A stretch of DNA of 36,353 nucleotides from Lachnospiraceae bacterium (GTDB lineage: Bacteria > Bacillota > Clostridia > Lachnospirales > Lachnospiraceae). A program made the translations under genes and the position numbers. Of this stretch, positions 8,084-16,264 are shown in pieces (position 1 is the first letter of the stretch; each line of letters opens with the position of its first letter). The notes under the pieces were generated by a model. It did no database searches. It worked only from the letters and a program-made list of their open reading frames with translations, and was not told the origin of the DNA. Location: the NCBI GenBank assembly GCA_016285575.1, contig JAEEQX010000012.1, positions 1-36,353 on the forward strand, in the 5' to 3' direction.

Positions 8084-9721
8084 ATGAAGAATAAGAATTA
8101 TCCTTTGTACGATACACTTGAGGATATCACAGACTTAAAGGACTTAGTACTCACCAAGGCATCTGATATGCCTGACAAGATTGCTTTCGTATATCCTTGC
8201 GAAACAGGTGAGATGAGAAAGACCTTCGCAGACCTTAAGGAAGATATCAATGCATTCGGTACTTGGATGTATAAGAAGAATATAAAAGATAAAAGAGTTG
8301 CAGTAATCGGTAAGAACTCTTACGAATGGCTTGTTACATTCCTTGCATGTGTTAACGGTGGAAACGTAGCACTTGCTATCGACAAGTCCCTTCCTGCAGC
8401 TGAAATAGATACACTTATCAAGCTCGGTGAATGCGACTACGCATTTGTTACCGATCAGTACCTTGATAAGGTAGATCCCAAGAGTGTTAAAAAGGTATAT
8501 GACCTCGGTACATTCGATACCATCCTCTACGAAGGAAGAAAGCTTCTTAGAGACAAGAACTTAGATTTCCTTCAGTACAAGATTGATCCTGACAAAACAG
8601 CTTGCATCCTCTTCACTTCCGGAACATCGGGTAAGAGTAAGGGTGTTGAGCTTACCAATAAGAACATTGCATTCGAAATTAACCGTACATGTCAGCTCTT
8701 CAAGCTCGACGGTTCAGTTCTCGCAGTGCTTCCTTTCCATCATGCATTCGGACTTATCGTTGGTATCTTCATGGTTATGCATTACGGCCAGACAATCTAT
8801 ATCAACAAGAGTCCTAAGTATGTTAAAAAGAATATGGCAGACTTCAAGCCTCAGACCATGTTTTTGGTTCCCATGTTTGTAGAGTTCTTCCACAAGCAGA
8901 TCTGGGCTGAGATTGATAAAAAGGGTAAGACAAGCGCAATTAAGGGCTTGATGACTTCCACAGACTTACTCCTTAAGACAGGTGTGGATGTTAGAAAGAA
9001 AACATATGCCGCTATCCACAAGGTATTCGGTGGTAATCTTCAGTACATCATCTGCGGTGGTGCAGCACTTGATCCCATGTATGTTAAGGAGTTCAGAACA
9101 TGGGGTATCGAGATTCTCAACGGATACGGTACTACAGAGTGTTCGCCCGTTACAGCAGTTAATAGACCTTTCTTCCATAGAGACGGCAGCGTAGGACAGC
9201 TCGTTCCCGGAATGGAAGTTAAGGTATCAGAAGAAGGCGAGATTCTCTTCAAGGGCGATAACGTCATGAAGGGTTACTATAAGGATGAAGAAGCTACAAA
9301 TGCTGCTATCCAGGACGGTTGGTATCATACCGGCGACTTAGGATATGTCGATGATGACGGATTTATCATGTTAACAGGACGTAAGAAAAACCTCATCATT
9401 TTATCAAACGGTGAAAACCTCTCACCCGAAGAACTCGAGGAGAACATCGCAAGAGATCCTCAGGTACGCGAAGTATTGGTATATGATGAAGACGGAAAAA
9501 TCGTTGCTGAGATTTATCCCGAAGAAGATTACTTCGATAATACAGAATACTTCGAAGCACTCAAGGAAAAAATCAACAACAAGCGTCCCATGTACAAGAG
9601 AATCGCAGTTGTTAAGCTTCGTAAGGAAGAGTTCATCAAGAATGCCAGCATGAAGATTGTCAGATACTTAAACATCCCTTCAATGCAGCAAAATACCAAT
9701 AACAACGATAACTCTAACTGA
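8084..9721 (+). CDS. AMP-forming acyl-CoA synthetase (long-chain fatty acid-CoA ligase-like)
   Basis: A 545-residue cytoplasmic adenylate-forming enzyme that would activate a carboxylic acid with ATP and transfer it to CoA. Motifs in order are the phosphate-binding loop LFTSGTSGKSKGVELT (about 177-192), NGYGTTECSPV, GWYHTGDLGYVDDDG, the hinge GRKKNLIILSNGENLSPEE, and a C-terminal catalytic lysine context NASMKIVRY. The hinge arrangement points to the fatty-acyl or medium-chain branch; the substrate is not resolved and an acyl-ACP synthetase is possible. The ATG follows TTGGAGGA. The gene appears to be transcribed from its own promoter. The OmpR-type regulator starts 81 nt downstream with no convincing terminator between, so read-through is possible. 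Confidence 0.9.
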   Translation: MKNKNYPLYDTLEDITDLKDLVLTKASDMPDKIAFVYPCETGEMRKTFADLKEDINAFGTWMYKKNIKDKRVAVIGKNSYEWLVTFLACVNGGNVALAIDKSLPAAEIDTLIKLGECDYAFVTDQYLDKVDPKSVKKVYDLGTFDTILYEGRKLLRDKNLDFLQYKIDPDKTACILFTSGTSGKSKGVELTNKNIAFEINRTCQLFKLDGSVLAVLPFHHAFGLIVGIFMVMHYGQTIYINKSPKYVKKNMADFKPQTMFLVPMFVEFFHKQIWAEIDKKGKTSAIKGLMTSTDLLLKTGVDVRKKTYAAIHKVFGGNLQYIICGGAALDPMYVKEFRTWGIEILNGYGTTECSPVTAVNRPFFHRDGSVGQLVPGMEVKVSEEGEILFKGDNVMKGYYKDEEATNAAIQDGWYHTGDLGYVDDDGFIMLTGRKKNLIILSNGENLSPEELEENIARDPQVREVLVYDEDGKIVAEIYPEEDYFDNTEYFEALKEKINNKRPMYKRIAVVKLRKEEFIKNASMKIVRYLNIPSMQQNTNNNDNSN

Positions 9722-9802
9722 TAGATTCAAAACTTTTGAATTTGTAAGTTTATTATTAGTAACACCGATAGTATATTTATTCTTTGATTTCGAGGGATTG
9801 AA

Positions 9803-10477
9803 TTGTTTACCATATTGATAGTGGAAGACAATAAGAATACAGCCAGACTCATGGAAGTAGTGCTTACTCAAAACGGATACTCGACATTACATGCTTCCAA
9901 TGGCGAAGAAGGCCTGAAAATGGTTGATGAGAATCACATCGACCTGATTCTTTTGGACCTGATGATGCCGGTTATGGATGGTATTACTTTTACAAAAGTT
10001 CTTAGAAACTCAGGTTCTCAGATACCTATCATGATGGTTACTGCCAAGGATCGTCAGGAAGATATCCGTAACGGCTTCTTAACCGGAACCGACGACTATA
10101 TGGTCAAGCCCATTGACGAAGTTGAGATGTTGCTTCGTATCCAGGCACTTCTTAGAAGAGCCCATATAGCTGCCGAACATGAGATAGTTATTGGCAATAC
10201 GACTTTGTTATACGATTCCTTCATCGTAAAAGAGGGCGATACGGAATACGAGCTTCCAAGAAAAGAGTTCCAGCTTCTTTTCAAGCTCCTGTCCTATCCC
10301 AATAAGACATTTACCAGAAAACAACTGATGGAAGAGTTCTGGGATTTTGAGAGTCAGTCCGATGAGAGAACGGTTGACGTACACATCAACAGATTAAGAG
10401 ACCGTTTCAAATCCAACAGCGATTTTGAGATCGTAACCGTACGAGGACTTGGCTACAAAGCAGTTAAAAAGGATTAA
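9803..10477 (+). CDS. OmpR/PhoB-family response regulator
   Basis: A 224-residue two-domain transcription regulator. The receiver domain has the acidic pocket E8/D9, phospho-acceptor D52 in LLDLMMPVMDG, a TAKDR switch threonine and K102-type VKPIDE. The winged-helix effector domain (about 125-222) contains LPRKEFQLLFKLLSYPNKTF and SDERTVDVHINRLR, ending GLGYKAVK. The start is TTG at 9803, placed 6 nt after a GAGGG ribosome binding site at 9792-9796; no in-frame ATG gives a full receiver domain. The cognate kinase begins 3 nt after the stop. Confidence 0.93.
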   Translation: MFTILIVEDNKNTARLMEVVLTQNGYSTLHASNGEEGLKMVDENHIDLILLDLMMPVMDGITFTKVLRNSGSQIPIMMVTAKDRQEDIRNGFLTGTDDYMVKPIDEVEMLLRIQALLRRAHIAAEHEIVIGNTTLLYDSFIVKEGDTEYELPRKEFQLLFKLLSYPNKTFTRKQLMEEFWDFESQSDERTVDVHINRLRDRFKSNSDFEIVTVRGLGYKAVKKD

Positions 10478-10480
10478 TAC

Positions 10481-11569
10481 ATGGGCAGATTTTTTGAAAA
10501 GTTATTTAAGAATATAAAATCTGTTGCTACAAAACTGGTTCAAAGACTTATCTTTCGAATCAGTTTTTTCATGATATTTATTCTTGCGGTTTCCAATCTT
10601 TTGGCAGGCGCACTGCTTGCCATATTGTACTTAACACCGTTAAAGGAAAGACTCGGCCTCAATACCGTATCAATTGCTGCGATCGTCCTTCTTTTTTGCT
10701 ATATTACATCATCAGTATTCACCATAGTTATTAACAACAACGTATTCAAGCCTCTGAGAAAATTGACGGAAGTAACAAAAGAAGTCGCCGGCGGTAATTA
10801 TAATGTCAATCTGGACGGAATTACCAATGAGTATACCAAGTACACGGATCTTGGGATCCTTGTCGACGCCTTCTCGGACATGACTCATGAACTCTCATCG
10901 ACTGAAATCTTCAGAAATGACTTTATTCATAACTTTTCACACGAATTCAAAACACCCATTATCTCCATAAGCGGCTTTGCCAAGCAGCTCTACAAGGGAG
11001 ACTTGACTCCCGAGCAGCAGAGCGAATTTGCCAAGATTATCATGGATGAGAGCGAACACCTCGCAACCATGTCTTCCAATGTATTGCTTCTTTCCAAACT
11101 GGAATCACAGGGTATTATCACCGACAAAGAGACTTTCAGTCTTGATGAGCAGCTTAGAACCTGTATGCTTATGTTCGAGGAACAGTGGAGTGAAAAGAAC
11201 ATCTCCATAGATATGGATCTTGATGAGATTAACTATCACCAGAATAAGGACCTCTTATACCACGTATGGATCAATTTAATCGGCAATGCAGTTAAGTTTA
11301 CTAAGGAGTCCGGAACGATTAGTGTGAAGTGTCGTCGCATCAGTAATGCTATCTGTGTTGTTATCTCTGACAACGGTGTTGGTATGGATGAAGAAACAGC
11401 TGCCCATATTTTTGAAAAATTTTATCAGGGCGATTCTTCACATGCAACCGCGGGCAACGGTCTCGGATTGTCACTTGTAAAACGCATCATAGATATGATG
11501 GGCGGACGCATATCCGTAGAATCTGCATTAGAAAAGGGAAGCGTCTTCACGGTATCGCTTCCCTTGTAA
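10481..11569 (+). CDS. HisKA-type sensor histidine kinase
   Basis: A 362-residue membrane kinase partnered with the OmpR-type regulator just upstream. Two membrane helices (about 25-51 and 62-85) are separated by only about 10 residues, so it probably senses within or near the membrane rather than through an external domain. A HAMP linker follows (FKPLRKLTEVTKEVAGGNY). The phospho-acceptor is H154 in NFSHEFKTPI. The ATPase domain has N269 in NLIGNAVKF, DNGVGMDEE, a FEKFYQGD F-box and GNGLGLSLVKRI. The signal is unknown. The transcript probably ends at the hairpin at 11592-11621. Confidence 0.93.
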   Translation: MGRFFEKLFKNIKSVATKLVQRLIFRISFFMIFILAVSNLLAGALLAILYLTPLKERLGLNTVSIAAIVLLFCYITSSVFTIVINNNVFKPLRKLTEVTKEVAGGNYNVNLDGITNEYTKYTDLGILVDAFSDMTHELSSTEIFRNDFIHNFSHEFKTPIISISGFAKQLYKGDLTPEQQSEFAKIIMDESEHLATMSSNVLLLSKLESQGIITDKETFSLDEQLRTCMLMFEEQWSEKNISIDMDLDEINYHQNKDLLYHVWINLIGNAVKFTKESGTISVKCRRISNAICVVISDNGVGMDEETAAHIFEKFYQGDSSHATAGNGLGLSLVKRIIDMMGGRISVESALEKGSVFTVSLPL

Positions 11570-11589
11570 TCATATAAATATTTAATTCA

Positions 11590-12987
11590 TCAACCCTCAG
11601 CTGTCGCAGTTTCTGAGGGTTCTTCTTTTTTATCAACAATGGCTTTTCCGAACCACTTTTTCTTGTACCAATAATACATTACTATGAGACCTCGGATACA
11701 CTCATCTGATGCGGTACCCATGAATACTCCCGCAACTCCGAGTCCTACTATTTTTCCGAACGTAAAGCCTAATCCCAGGCCCAGTCCCCACATAGTGAAC
11801 AATCCGACTATAAGCGGGAATATATAGGCTCCGGCGGCTTTTAACGAAGAGACGAAAGTCATATTCAGGCATCGGCCTATCTCGATAAAAATATCCACGA
11901 ACATAATCATAACGCCAAGCTTGATTACGTTTTCATTATCCGTAAATATTCTTAAGGTATATCTTGATAAGAGCCAGTTGGCACTTGCAAGCGCAATGGT
12001 TATGGGCATTGATACAAGTAACGTCTTAAATACTCTCTTGTAAGCTATCTCCTGCTTTCCGGCACCGACAAGATGTCCTGTAATAATCTGCGTTGCCATG
12101 GCCGATGCATTGGAGAATATCATCGCAAATGCAATAATCGTATTACAATACACCTTGGCATTAACCGAATCGTTACCCATTGTGTTGATAACGGATAAAA
12201 GACACATCTGATACATACTGTAAGAGAAGTTCTCGCCGGCTGAAGGAAGTCCGATCTTGATCATCTTCCATAACAAGGAGAACGGAAACGGTTTGATGTA
12301 TCTGACAGCCAGCTTACCGATCTTAAGAGAAAAGAAGCAGATGAACGCAGCTATAACCGCAATCAGTCTTGCTGTAACCGTCGATATGGCTACACCGGAT
12401 ACACCCATGTTAAGATGCTTCAAAGGTCCGTATAAGAATAAGTAGTTACCGCCGATATTGATGATATTGATTCCAAACGATATATACATACCTATCTTGG
12501 GGAATCCGTTACATCTTAGTATCTGCATCAAAACATTGTATACCGCCATAAGGAATGATCCGCCGCCGACGATATACACATACATCATGGCATCGGGTCT
12601 CATCTCATCCGATATACGAATGATATCCATTAACAAAGGATTGAATGCAATTAGTCCCAGGCTTATAAGAACTCCGAGCGCAGCATTGAAAAATACCGAC
12701 AGAGTGTATATCATGTTCATCTTCTCATACTGCTTGGCGCCCAGATACTGTGCTACCACAACGCTCGTAGCCGTAGCTATTACGTTAAAGAGGATGTTAA
12801 CGAGAAACATGAACTGATTGGCATTACCGACTGCTCCTACTGAATTCTCATTATAATGGGAGAGCATCAGGGTATCGACATTATTAAGCATCGTTCCTAA
12901 GAACAACTCCAAAAACATCGGTCCCGCAATCATTAATAACGGTGTATTTTCATTTATTTCAATTGTCTTTCTTTTTGCTGTATTCAT
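11590..12987 (-). CDS. MATE-family multidrug or cation antiporter
   Basis: A 465-residue integral membrane protein with about twelve hydrophobic segments, including PLLMIAGPMFLELFLGTMLN, VGAVGNANQF, ATATSVVVAQYLGA and ATQIITGHLVGAG, all characteristic of MATE exporters that extrude organic cations in exchange for sodium or protons. An upstream in-frame ATG at 13035 would add 16 residues, but it lies within the predicted -35/-10 region. The ATG at 12987 has GAGG five nt upstream and is preferred. The drug or metabolite is unknown. It lies downstream of the DUF624 gene on the same strand but has its own promoter. Confidence 0.93.
   Translation of the reverse strand: MNTAKRKTIEINENTPLLMIAGPMFLELFLGTMLNNVDTLMLSHYNENSVGAVGNANQFMFLVNILFNVIATATSVVVAQYLGAKQYEKMNMIYTLSVFFNAALGVLISLGLIAFNPLLMDIIRISDEMRPDAMMYVYIVGGGSFLMAVYNVLMQILRCNGFPKIGMYISFGINIINIGGNYLFLYGPLKHLNMGVSGVAISTVTARLIAVIAAFICFFSLKIGKLAVRYIKPFPFSLLWKMIKIGLPSAGENFSYSMYQMCLLSVINTMGNDSVNAKVYCNTIIAFAMIFSNASAMATQIITGHLVGAGKQEIAYKRVFKTLLVSMPITIALASANWLLSRYTLRIFTDNENVIKLGVMIMFVDIFIEIGRCLNMTFVSSLKAAGAYIFPLIVGLFTMWGLGLGLGFTFGKIVGLGVAGVFMGTASDECIRGLIVMYYWYKKKWFGKAIVDKKEEPSETATAEG
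11592..11631 (+). terminator. Terminator of the OmpR/HisKA operon, nested in the end of the MATE gene
   Basis: AACCCTCAG (11592-11600) pairs with CTGAGGGTT (11613-11621) and is followed by a T-rich tract on the plus strand. The element occupies the last codons of the convergent transporter gene, so protein-coding and terminator functions overlap. The minus-strand side lacks a T run. Confidence 0.75.
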
Positions 12988-13016
12988 ATACGCCTCATCT
13001 TTTTCAGTTAATCGTA

Positions 13017-13045
13017 ATATTAGTATATTTGTCAAATCACTTCAA
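13017..13045 (-). promoter_or_regulatory. Promoter of the MATE transporter gene
   Basis: On the minus strand, TTGAAG (13045-13040), a 17-bp spacer and TATTA-like TAATAT (13022-13017) are followed 30 bp later by the chosen ATG. This placement rules out the longer reading frame start at 13035. Confidence 0.6.
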
Positions 13046-13110
13046 GGCGTATTTTGCGAAAAGAATGTTAAAACTTCCCATTTTTTGTCATAAAGAAGTA
13101 TTGATTTAAC

Positions 13111-14550
13111 TTATTCCCCGAAAAAATAATCGATGAAAGCGTCGTCCAGAGCCTCTTCATTATTGTTGTTTACAAGCAACAGATATGCTCCCTCACCGCT
13201 TCTTGATACTATACCATTTTGTCCCATGACTTCATCAGAGAGCTTGATTGCGTTGATATATGTCTTCTCTTTAGCATCCTTACCTTGCTTGTCTTCGCCG
13301 GATATTTTTTCGTTGTCCACGTTGTCTTCGGTTGATTCCGGAAGAGCGTAATATATATTTTCCTCGCTTATGCCAAGTTTTACAGCATATTTTGAGAGGT
13401 CTTTATAGCAGTTGAACTGCTCGTAATGATCTATTAATGCAGCATCGACGATAAAATAATCATAATATCCTGCCATAATCATCGGGAAAAGCATCTGATC
13501 CTGTGAAGGATCGGGTGTAATCTCATGCTCTTCCTCGTCGTAATCAAAAGACATATCGTTGGAGAGATTGACCTGCTTCTTTCTCGTGTTATCGGCAAGA
13601 GCCGCAAGCATATCGTCGGTCAGATGCTTCATTCCGTCATCCGTTACATTGCAATATAATAATCCGCCGGAATATACTGTCTCTTTTTTTCCAAGGAATG
13701 CATCGTAGAAAAACCACAACGCAAAGACAACTGCAAGTATTATGAGAACTGTTTTTACAAGATAATAGTCCTTGAAGAATTGAAGTTTTTCTTTAAATGT
13801 AAGACCCTTTACGGTTTCTTTTTCTGCCTCGAATTTTCCCTTAAGCGTATGTTCATCGGGTCTTAGTACAGTATAAGATTCTTCGCTTGCCGCTTCTTTG
13901 GCTGATTCGCCCTCTTCATTTTCTTCGGGCTTGAGCATATTGGCTTCGAGTCTGTTGAATCCTTTGACCAGCACAACATTCAAAAAGTAGAATGCAGAGG
14001 TGGTACCGAAAAGAAGCAAAAGCGGAAGCCATCTGGCATACCAGATACTTGCTATAACCGTTATTATCTCGAGTGCAACAATAAGAAGAAGCTTAATAAA
14101 ATTTAATATCGAAAAGATTACGGCTCCTTTAAACGCTTCTTTTAATGTAATCTCGAATCTTGCAATAAACGGAAAGATTGTCATTACGACAAATATCACG
14201 ATACAGGAAAAGAATCCCGCAAGAATCAGATATACATTTCCGACATTTTTAAATCCCTTGTTAAATATCCATACCCAATCCAGAGCGACAAGCACCATCG
14301 GAATCAACAGGATAAGCCATGCCTTGGTGGACTGCTTGAAATTTTCTTTGAATGACTTAAAGTAAGGCTTGAACACTGCGCTTTCTTCACCTTTAACTAT
14401 CTTCATGGATACATAGTATTTTGCTGTATAAGCTGCACCAAATGTTACAATGGGCAAACTCATTATCAAGCAAAGTACATTAAGGATAACCATATCGGTA
14501 ACCTTGCTTATGAAGTTCATTACGGGTGAATCAAACTTAAATATATTCAT
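13111..14550 (-). CDS. DUF624 (YesL-like) membrane protein with a large extra C-terminal domain
   Basis: A 479-residue membrane protein. Residues 1-205 form a YesL-like DUF624 unit, starting MNIFKFDSPVMNF and followed by about five membrane helices. DUF624 proteins usually end near 210 residues and often accompany sugar ABC transporters, though their function is unknown. Here an acidic linker (205-245) leads to a sixth helix (about 263-283) and about 195 further residues predicted to lie outside the membrane. These contain YSGGLLYCNVTDDGMKHL, a negatively charged stretch and IMAGYYDYFIVDAALI, which I do not recognise as a named domain. An AAGGAC element precedes the ATG. No clear terminator separates it from the MATE gene 123 nt downstream. 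Confidence 0.8.
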   Translation of the reverse strand: MNIFKFDSPVMNFISKVTDMVILNVLCLIMSLPIVTFGAAYTAKYYVSMKIVKGEESAVFKPYFKSFKENFKQSTKAWLILLIPMVLVALDWVWIFNKGFKNVGNVYLILAGFFSCIVIFVVMTIFPFIARFEITLKEAFKGAVIFSILNFIKLLLIVALEIITVIASIWYARWLPLLLLFGTTSAFYFLNVVLVKGFNRLEANMLKPEENEEGESAKEAASEESYTVLRPDEHTLKGKFEAEKETVKGLTFKEKLQFFKDYYLVKTVLIILAVVFALWFFYDAFLGKKETVYSGGLLYCNVTDDGMKHLTDDMLAALADNTRKKQVNLSNDMSFDYDEEEHEITPDPSQDQMLFPMIMAGYYDYFIVDAALIDHYEQFNCYKDLSKYAVKLGISEENIYYALPESTEDNVDNEKISGEDKQGKDAKEKTYINAIKLSDEVMGQNGIVSRSGEGAYLLLVNNNNEEALDDAFIDYFFGE

Positions 14551-14586
14551 TGTGAAGTCCTTTTTGACTAATTATTCATATCGTAT

Positions 14587-14614
14587 TTGATACTGAGAAA
14601 AATAGTAGTATCAA
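14587..14614 (-). promoter_or_regulatory. Inverted repeat at the start of the DUF624 transcript
   Basis: TTGATACT (14587-14594) and AGTATCAA (14607-14614) form a perfect 8-bp inverted repeat with a 12-bp spacer. It lies immediately downstream of the predicted -10, so it could be an operator at the transcription start or a 5' stem-loop in the mRNA. Confidence 0.45.
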
Positions 14615-14620
14615 TATGAA

Positions 14621-14649
14621 ATAATAGCATTTATCGTGATTTTTCGCAA
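14621..14649 (-). promoter_or_regulatory. Extended -10 promoter of the DUF624 gene
   Basis: Reading the minus strand, TTGCGA (14649-14644), a 17-bp spacer and TATTAT (14626-14621) are present, with TG one base before the -10. It lies about 70 bp upstream of the ATG. Confidence 0.6.
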
Positions 14650-14730
14650 ATCAACATAGCATCATAAATATATAGAAAAGGAGAGAAATACTTAGACCAT
14701 TCAAACACCCTAAAATAAAGGCTTTTTGGG

Positions 14731-14761
14731 TTGACAGGGGGGGGGTGGAGCGCTATATAAT
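14731..14761 (+). promoter_or_regulatory. Promoter with a G9 homopolymer in the -35/-10 spacer
   Basis: A perfect TTGACA (14731-14736) is followed directly by nine G residues (14737-14745). A perfect TATAAT lies at 14756-14761, giving a 19-bp spacer; the overlapping TATATA at 14754 would give 17 bp. Gain or loss of G residues by slippage would change the spacing and hence promoter strength. The lipoprotein gene starts 38 bp further on after an AGAAGGAGAAG ribosome binding site. Confidence 0.65.
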
Positions 14762-14799
14762 ACACCTGTTTTTTATAATATAGAAGGAGAAGTGAGAAA

Positions 14800-15669
14800 A
14801 TGAAAAAGAAGTTTTTGGCAGTTATGCTTGCTGCGACAATGACATTATCGCTTTGCGCATGTGATCTATTGTCGAAGAATGAGGAACCGAAAGAGGAACA
14901 GATTGTTCAAGAAGAGGATGTTCAAGAAAAAGAGGTTCAAGAAGAACCTGTAGAAAAGAAAGAAGTCGAAGAAGTTGCATCTGATGAAAATGCCGAAGTT
15001 GATGAAAATGCTGATAAAGAAACTTCAGGAACTGTTAGCCTTGCGGATGCAAAAGCGGGAGATATAGTTGTATTTGGACAGTATGAACAAGATGGAGACG
15101 GAGCTAATGGAAGCGAACCTATCGAATGGGAAGTTCTTGAAGTATCTGGTAACAGAGTTCTTTTAATAAGCAAATATGTTCTTGATTGTAAACCATATAA
15201 CGAACAAGCTGCAGCTGTAACATGGGAGACATGCACTTTAAGAACATGGTTGAATAGCGATTTTTACAATACAGCATTTAATGACGATGAAAAAGCTAAG
15301 ATACCTGAGGTTACATTATCAAATCCTGATAACGACTTTTATGGCGGAATAGAGGGCGGAAACGATACAAATGATAAGGTATTTTTGCTCAGTGTTGAGG
15401 AAATCCTAAAATACTATGGTGGTGATTGGTATAATGCAGATAACGGATATGGCTTTTGCAATAGACTTGTTATTTCAGCTACACAGGTAGCTAAAGACAA
15501 TGGAGCATATACTCGTGATAATGGTTCTCTTTGGTGGCTTAGATCACCGGGTCTCAACAGTAACCGTGCATGTGATGTCTATGAAGATGGATGCGTAGGT
15601 TGGGATTACAGCAGTAATGTGCATGAACGCAAAGATGGTATTCGCCCTGCTATATATGTTGAATATTAA
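14800..15669 (+). CDS. DUF6273-type surface lipoprotein
   Basis: A 289-residue predicted lipoprotein with lipobox LCAC, lipidated at C21. A low-complexity Glu/Val/Lys spacer (about 26-75) would hold the globular part away from the membrane. Residues about 80-289 resemble the DUF6273 fold: GDIVVFGQYEQDGDG, PIEWEVLEVSGNRVLLIS, TLRTWLNSDFYNTAF, FLLSVEEI and the C-terminal WWLRSPG followed by DGIRPAIYVEY. Such domains are frequent in secreted lachnospiral proteins; function and ligand are unknown. The gene is monocistronic, between its own promoter and the hairpin at 15704-15755. The promoter poly-G tract suggests that expression could vary between cells. Confidence 0.8.
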   Translation: MKKKFLAVMLAATMTLSLCACDLLSKNEEPKEEQIVQEEDVQEKEVQEEPVEKKEVEEVASDENAEVDENADKETSGTVSLADAKAGDIVVFGQYEQDGDGANGSEPIEWEVLEVSGNRVLLISKYVLDCKPYNEQAAAVTWETCTLRTWLNSDFYNTAFNDDEKAKIPEVTLSNPDNDFYGGIEGGNDTNDKVFLLSVEEILKYYGGDWYNADNGYGFCNRLVISATQVAKDNGAYTRDNGSLWWLRSPGLNSNRACDVYEDGCVGWDYSSNVHERKDGIRPAIYVEY

Positions 15670-15703
15670 AGGGCCAGTAAAGAATTAGTTAAGTTAGAGT
15701 TTT

Positions 15704-15761
15704 TGACATCCAAATAGTCAGTCATTGCAGTACTTTGACGGGCTTTTGGATGTCATTTTTT
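15704..15761 (+). terminator. Terminator of the DUF6273 lipoprotein gene
   Basis: TGACATCCAAA (15704-15714) pairs with TTTGGATGTCA (15745-15755), and six T residues follow. The loop is long (30 nt), so an additional inner fold is likely. Confidence 0.75.
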
Positions 15762-15810
15762 GTAATTTGTCGTGATAATTCACAAAGTTGATTTTTTACC
15801 ATTAACTGTG

Positions 15811-15839
15811 TTGATATTCGAATAGTCGAATGATATTAT
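15811..15839 (+). promoter_or_regulatory. Promoter of the 71-residue protein gene with a spacer palindrome
   Basis: TTGATA (15811-15816), a 17-bp spacer and TATTAT (15834-15839) form a good sigma-A promoter. The inverted repeat ATTCGA/TCGAAT (15815-15830) fills most of the spacer and could be an operator. Confidence 0.65.
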
Positions 15840-15847
15840 CTACTCAC

Positions 15848-15898
15848 ATAGAAAAGTTCTCTCTTTTCTATTCAGGATTCTAATGTCGGATTCCCGAC
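15848..15898 (+). other. Hairpin-rich 5' leader of the 71-residue protein gene
   Basis: Two hairpins lie in the predicted leader: ATAGAAAAG/CTTTTCTAT (15848-15871, 6-nt loop), which begins almost exactly at the predicted transcript start, and GTCGG/CCGAC (15885-15898). The 304-bp stretch between genes (15670-15973) otherwise holds the lipoprotein terminator and this promoter. The leader is about 128 nt long. Confidence 0.45.
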
Positions 15899-15973
15899 TC
15901 TGATGTTTTATCTTCAGAACACATTCCTGCTATAACATTTATATGAGAATTGCAATATGAGGGGAGGGATAGT

Positions 15974-16189
15974 ATGAAAGAGTTAAAAGAGATTCTTGAG
16001 AATATAGAAGATTCATATAGTGATTTTGTAGATGCGATATGTCATTATGCGCAGAAGAAGTCCACAAGACTGGAAGAGTTATTGGCGTACTTGAAAGCTA
16101 ATCCGGATGTTAAATCCTCAGATGTGGTGAAATTTGTATCAGATCAACCTGATTTTGCAGAGGATGCAGCGTATATGCAGGTGGGATAG
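15974..16189 (+). CDS. Small hypothetical protein, 71 residues
   Basis: I do not recognise this protein. It is soluble, helical and acidic, beginning MKELKEILENIEDSYSDF, with a C-terminal DQPDFAEDAAYMQVG. There is no signal peptide or membrane segment. The start chosen is the ATG at 15974, which follows GGGGAGGG by about 8 nt; an in-frame ATG at 15950 lies upstream of that ribosome binding site and is unlikely. It has its own promoter, a structured leader and its own terminator, so it is a stand-alone gene. A regulatory or adaptor role is conceivable, but nothing in the sequence proves it. Confidence 0.75.
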   Translation: MKELKEILENIEDSYSDFVDAICHYAQKKSTRLEELLAYLKANPDVKSSDVVKFVSDQPDFAEDAAYMQVG

Positions 16190-16230
16190 AAAACCTAAAA
16201 ATGTTCATAAAGCGTAAATAAAAATATAAA

Positions 16231-16264
16231 GGGCCGAAAAGAGATTTCTTTTTGGCTCTTTTTA
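16231..16264 (+). terminator. Terminator of the small protein gene
   Basis: GGGCCGAAAAG (16231-16241) pairs with CTTTTTGGCTC (16248-16258) with two G-T wobbles, and a T run follows. Confidence 0.85.

Noticed and set aside
12988..13035. Longer MATE protein starting at 13035
   Set aside because: The added codons overlap the -35/-10 elements, and the ATG at 12987 has a ribosome binding site.
14731..15669. Diversity-generating retroelement acting on the DUF6273 lipoprotein
   Set aside because: No reverse transcriptase, accessory gene or near-repeat template is present in the window.
15950..15973. Earlier ATG for the 71-residue protein
   Set aside because: It lies upstream of the clear GGGGAGGG ribosome binding site that serves the ATG at 15974.
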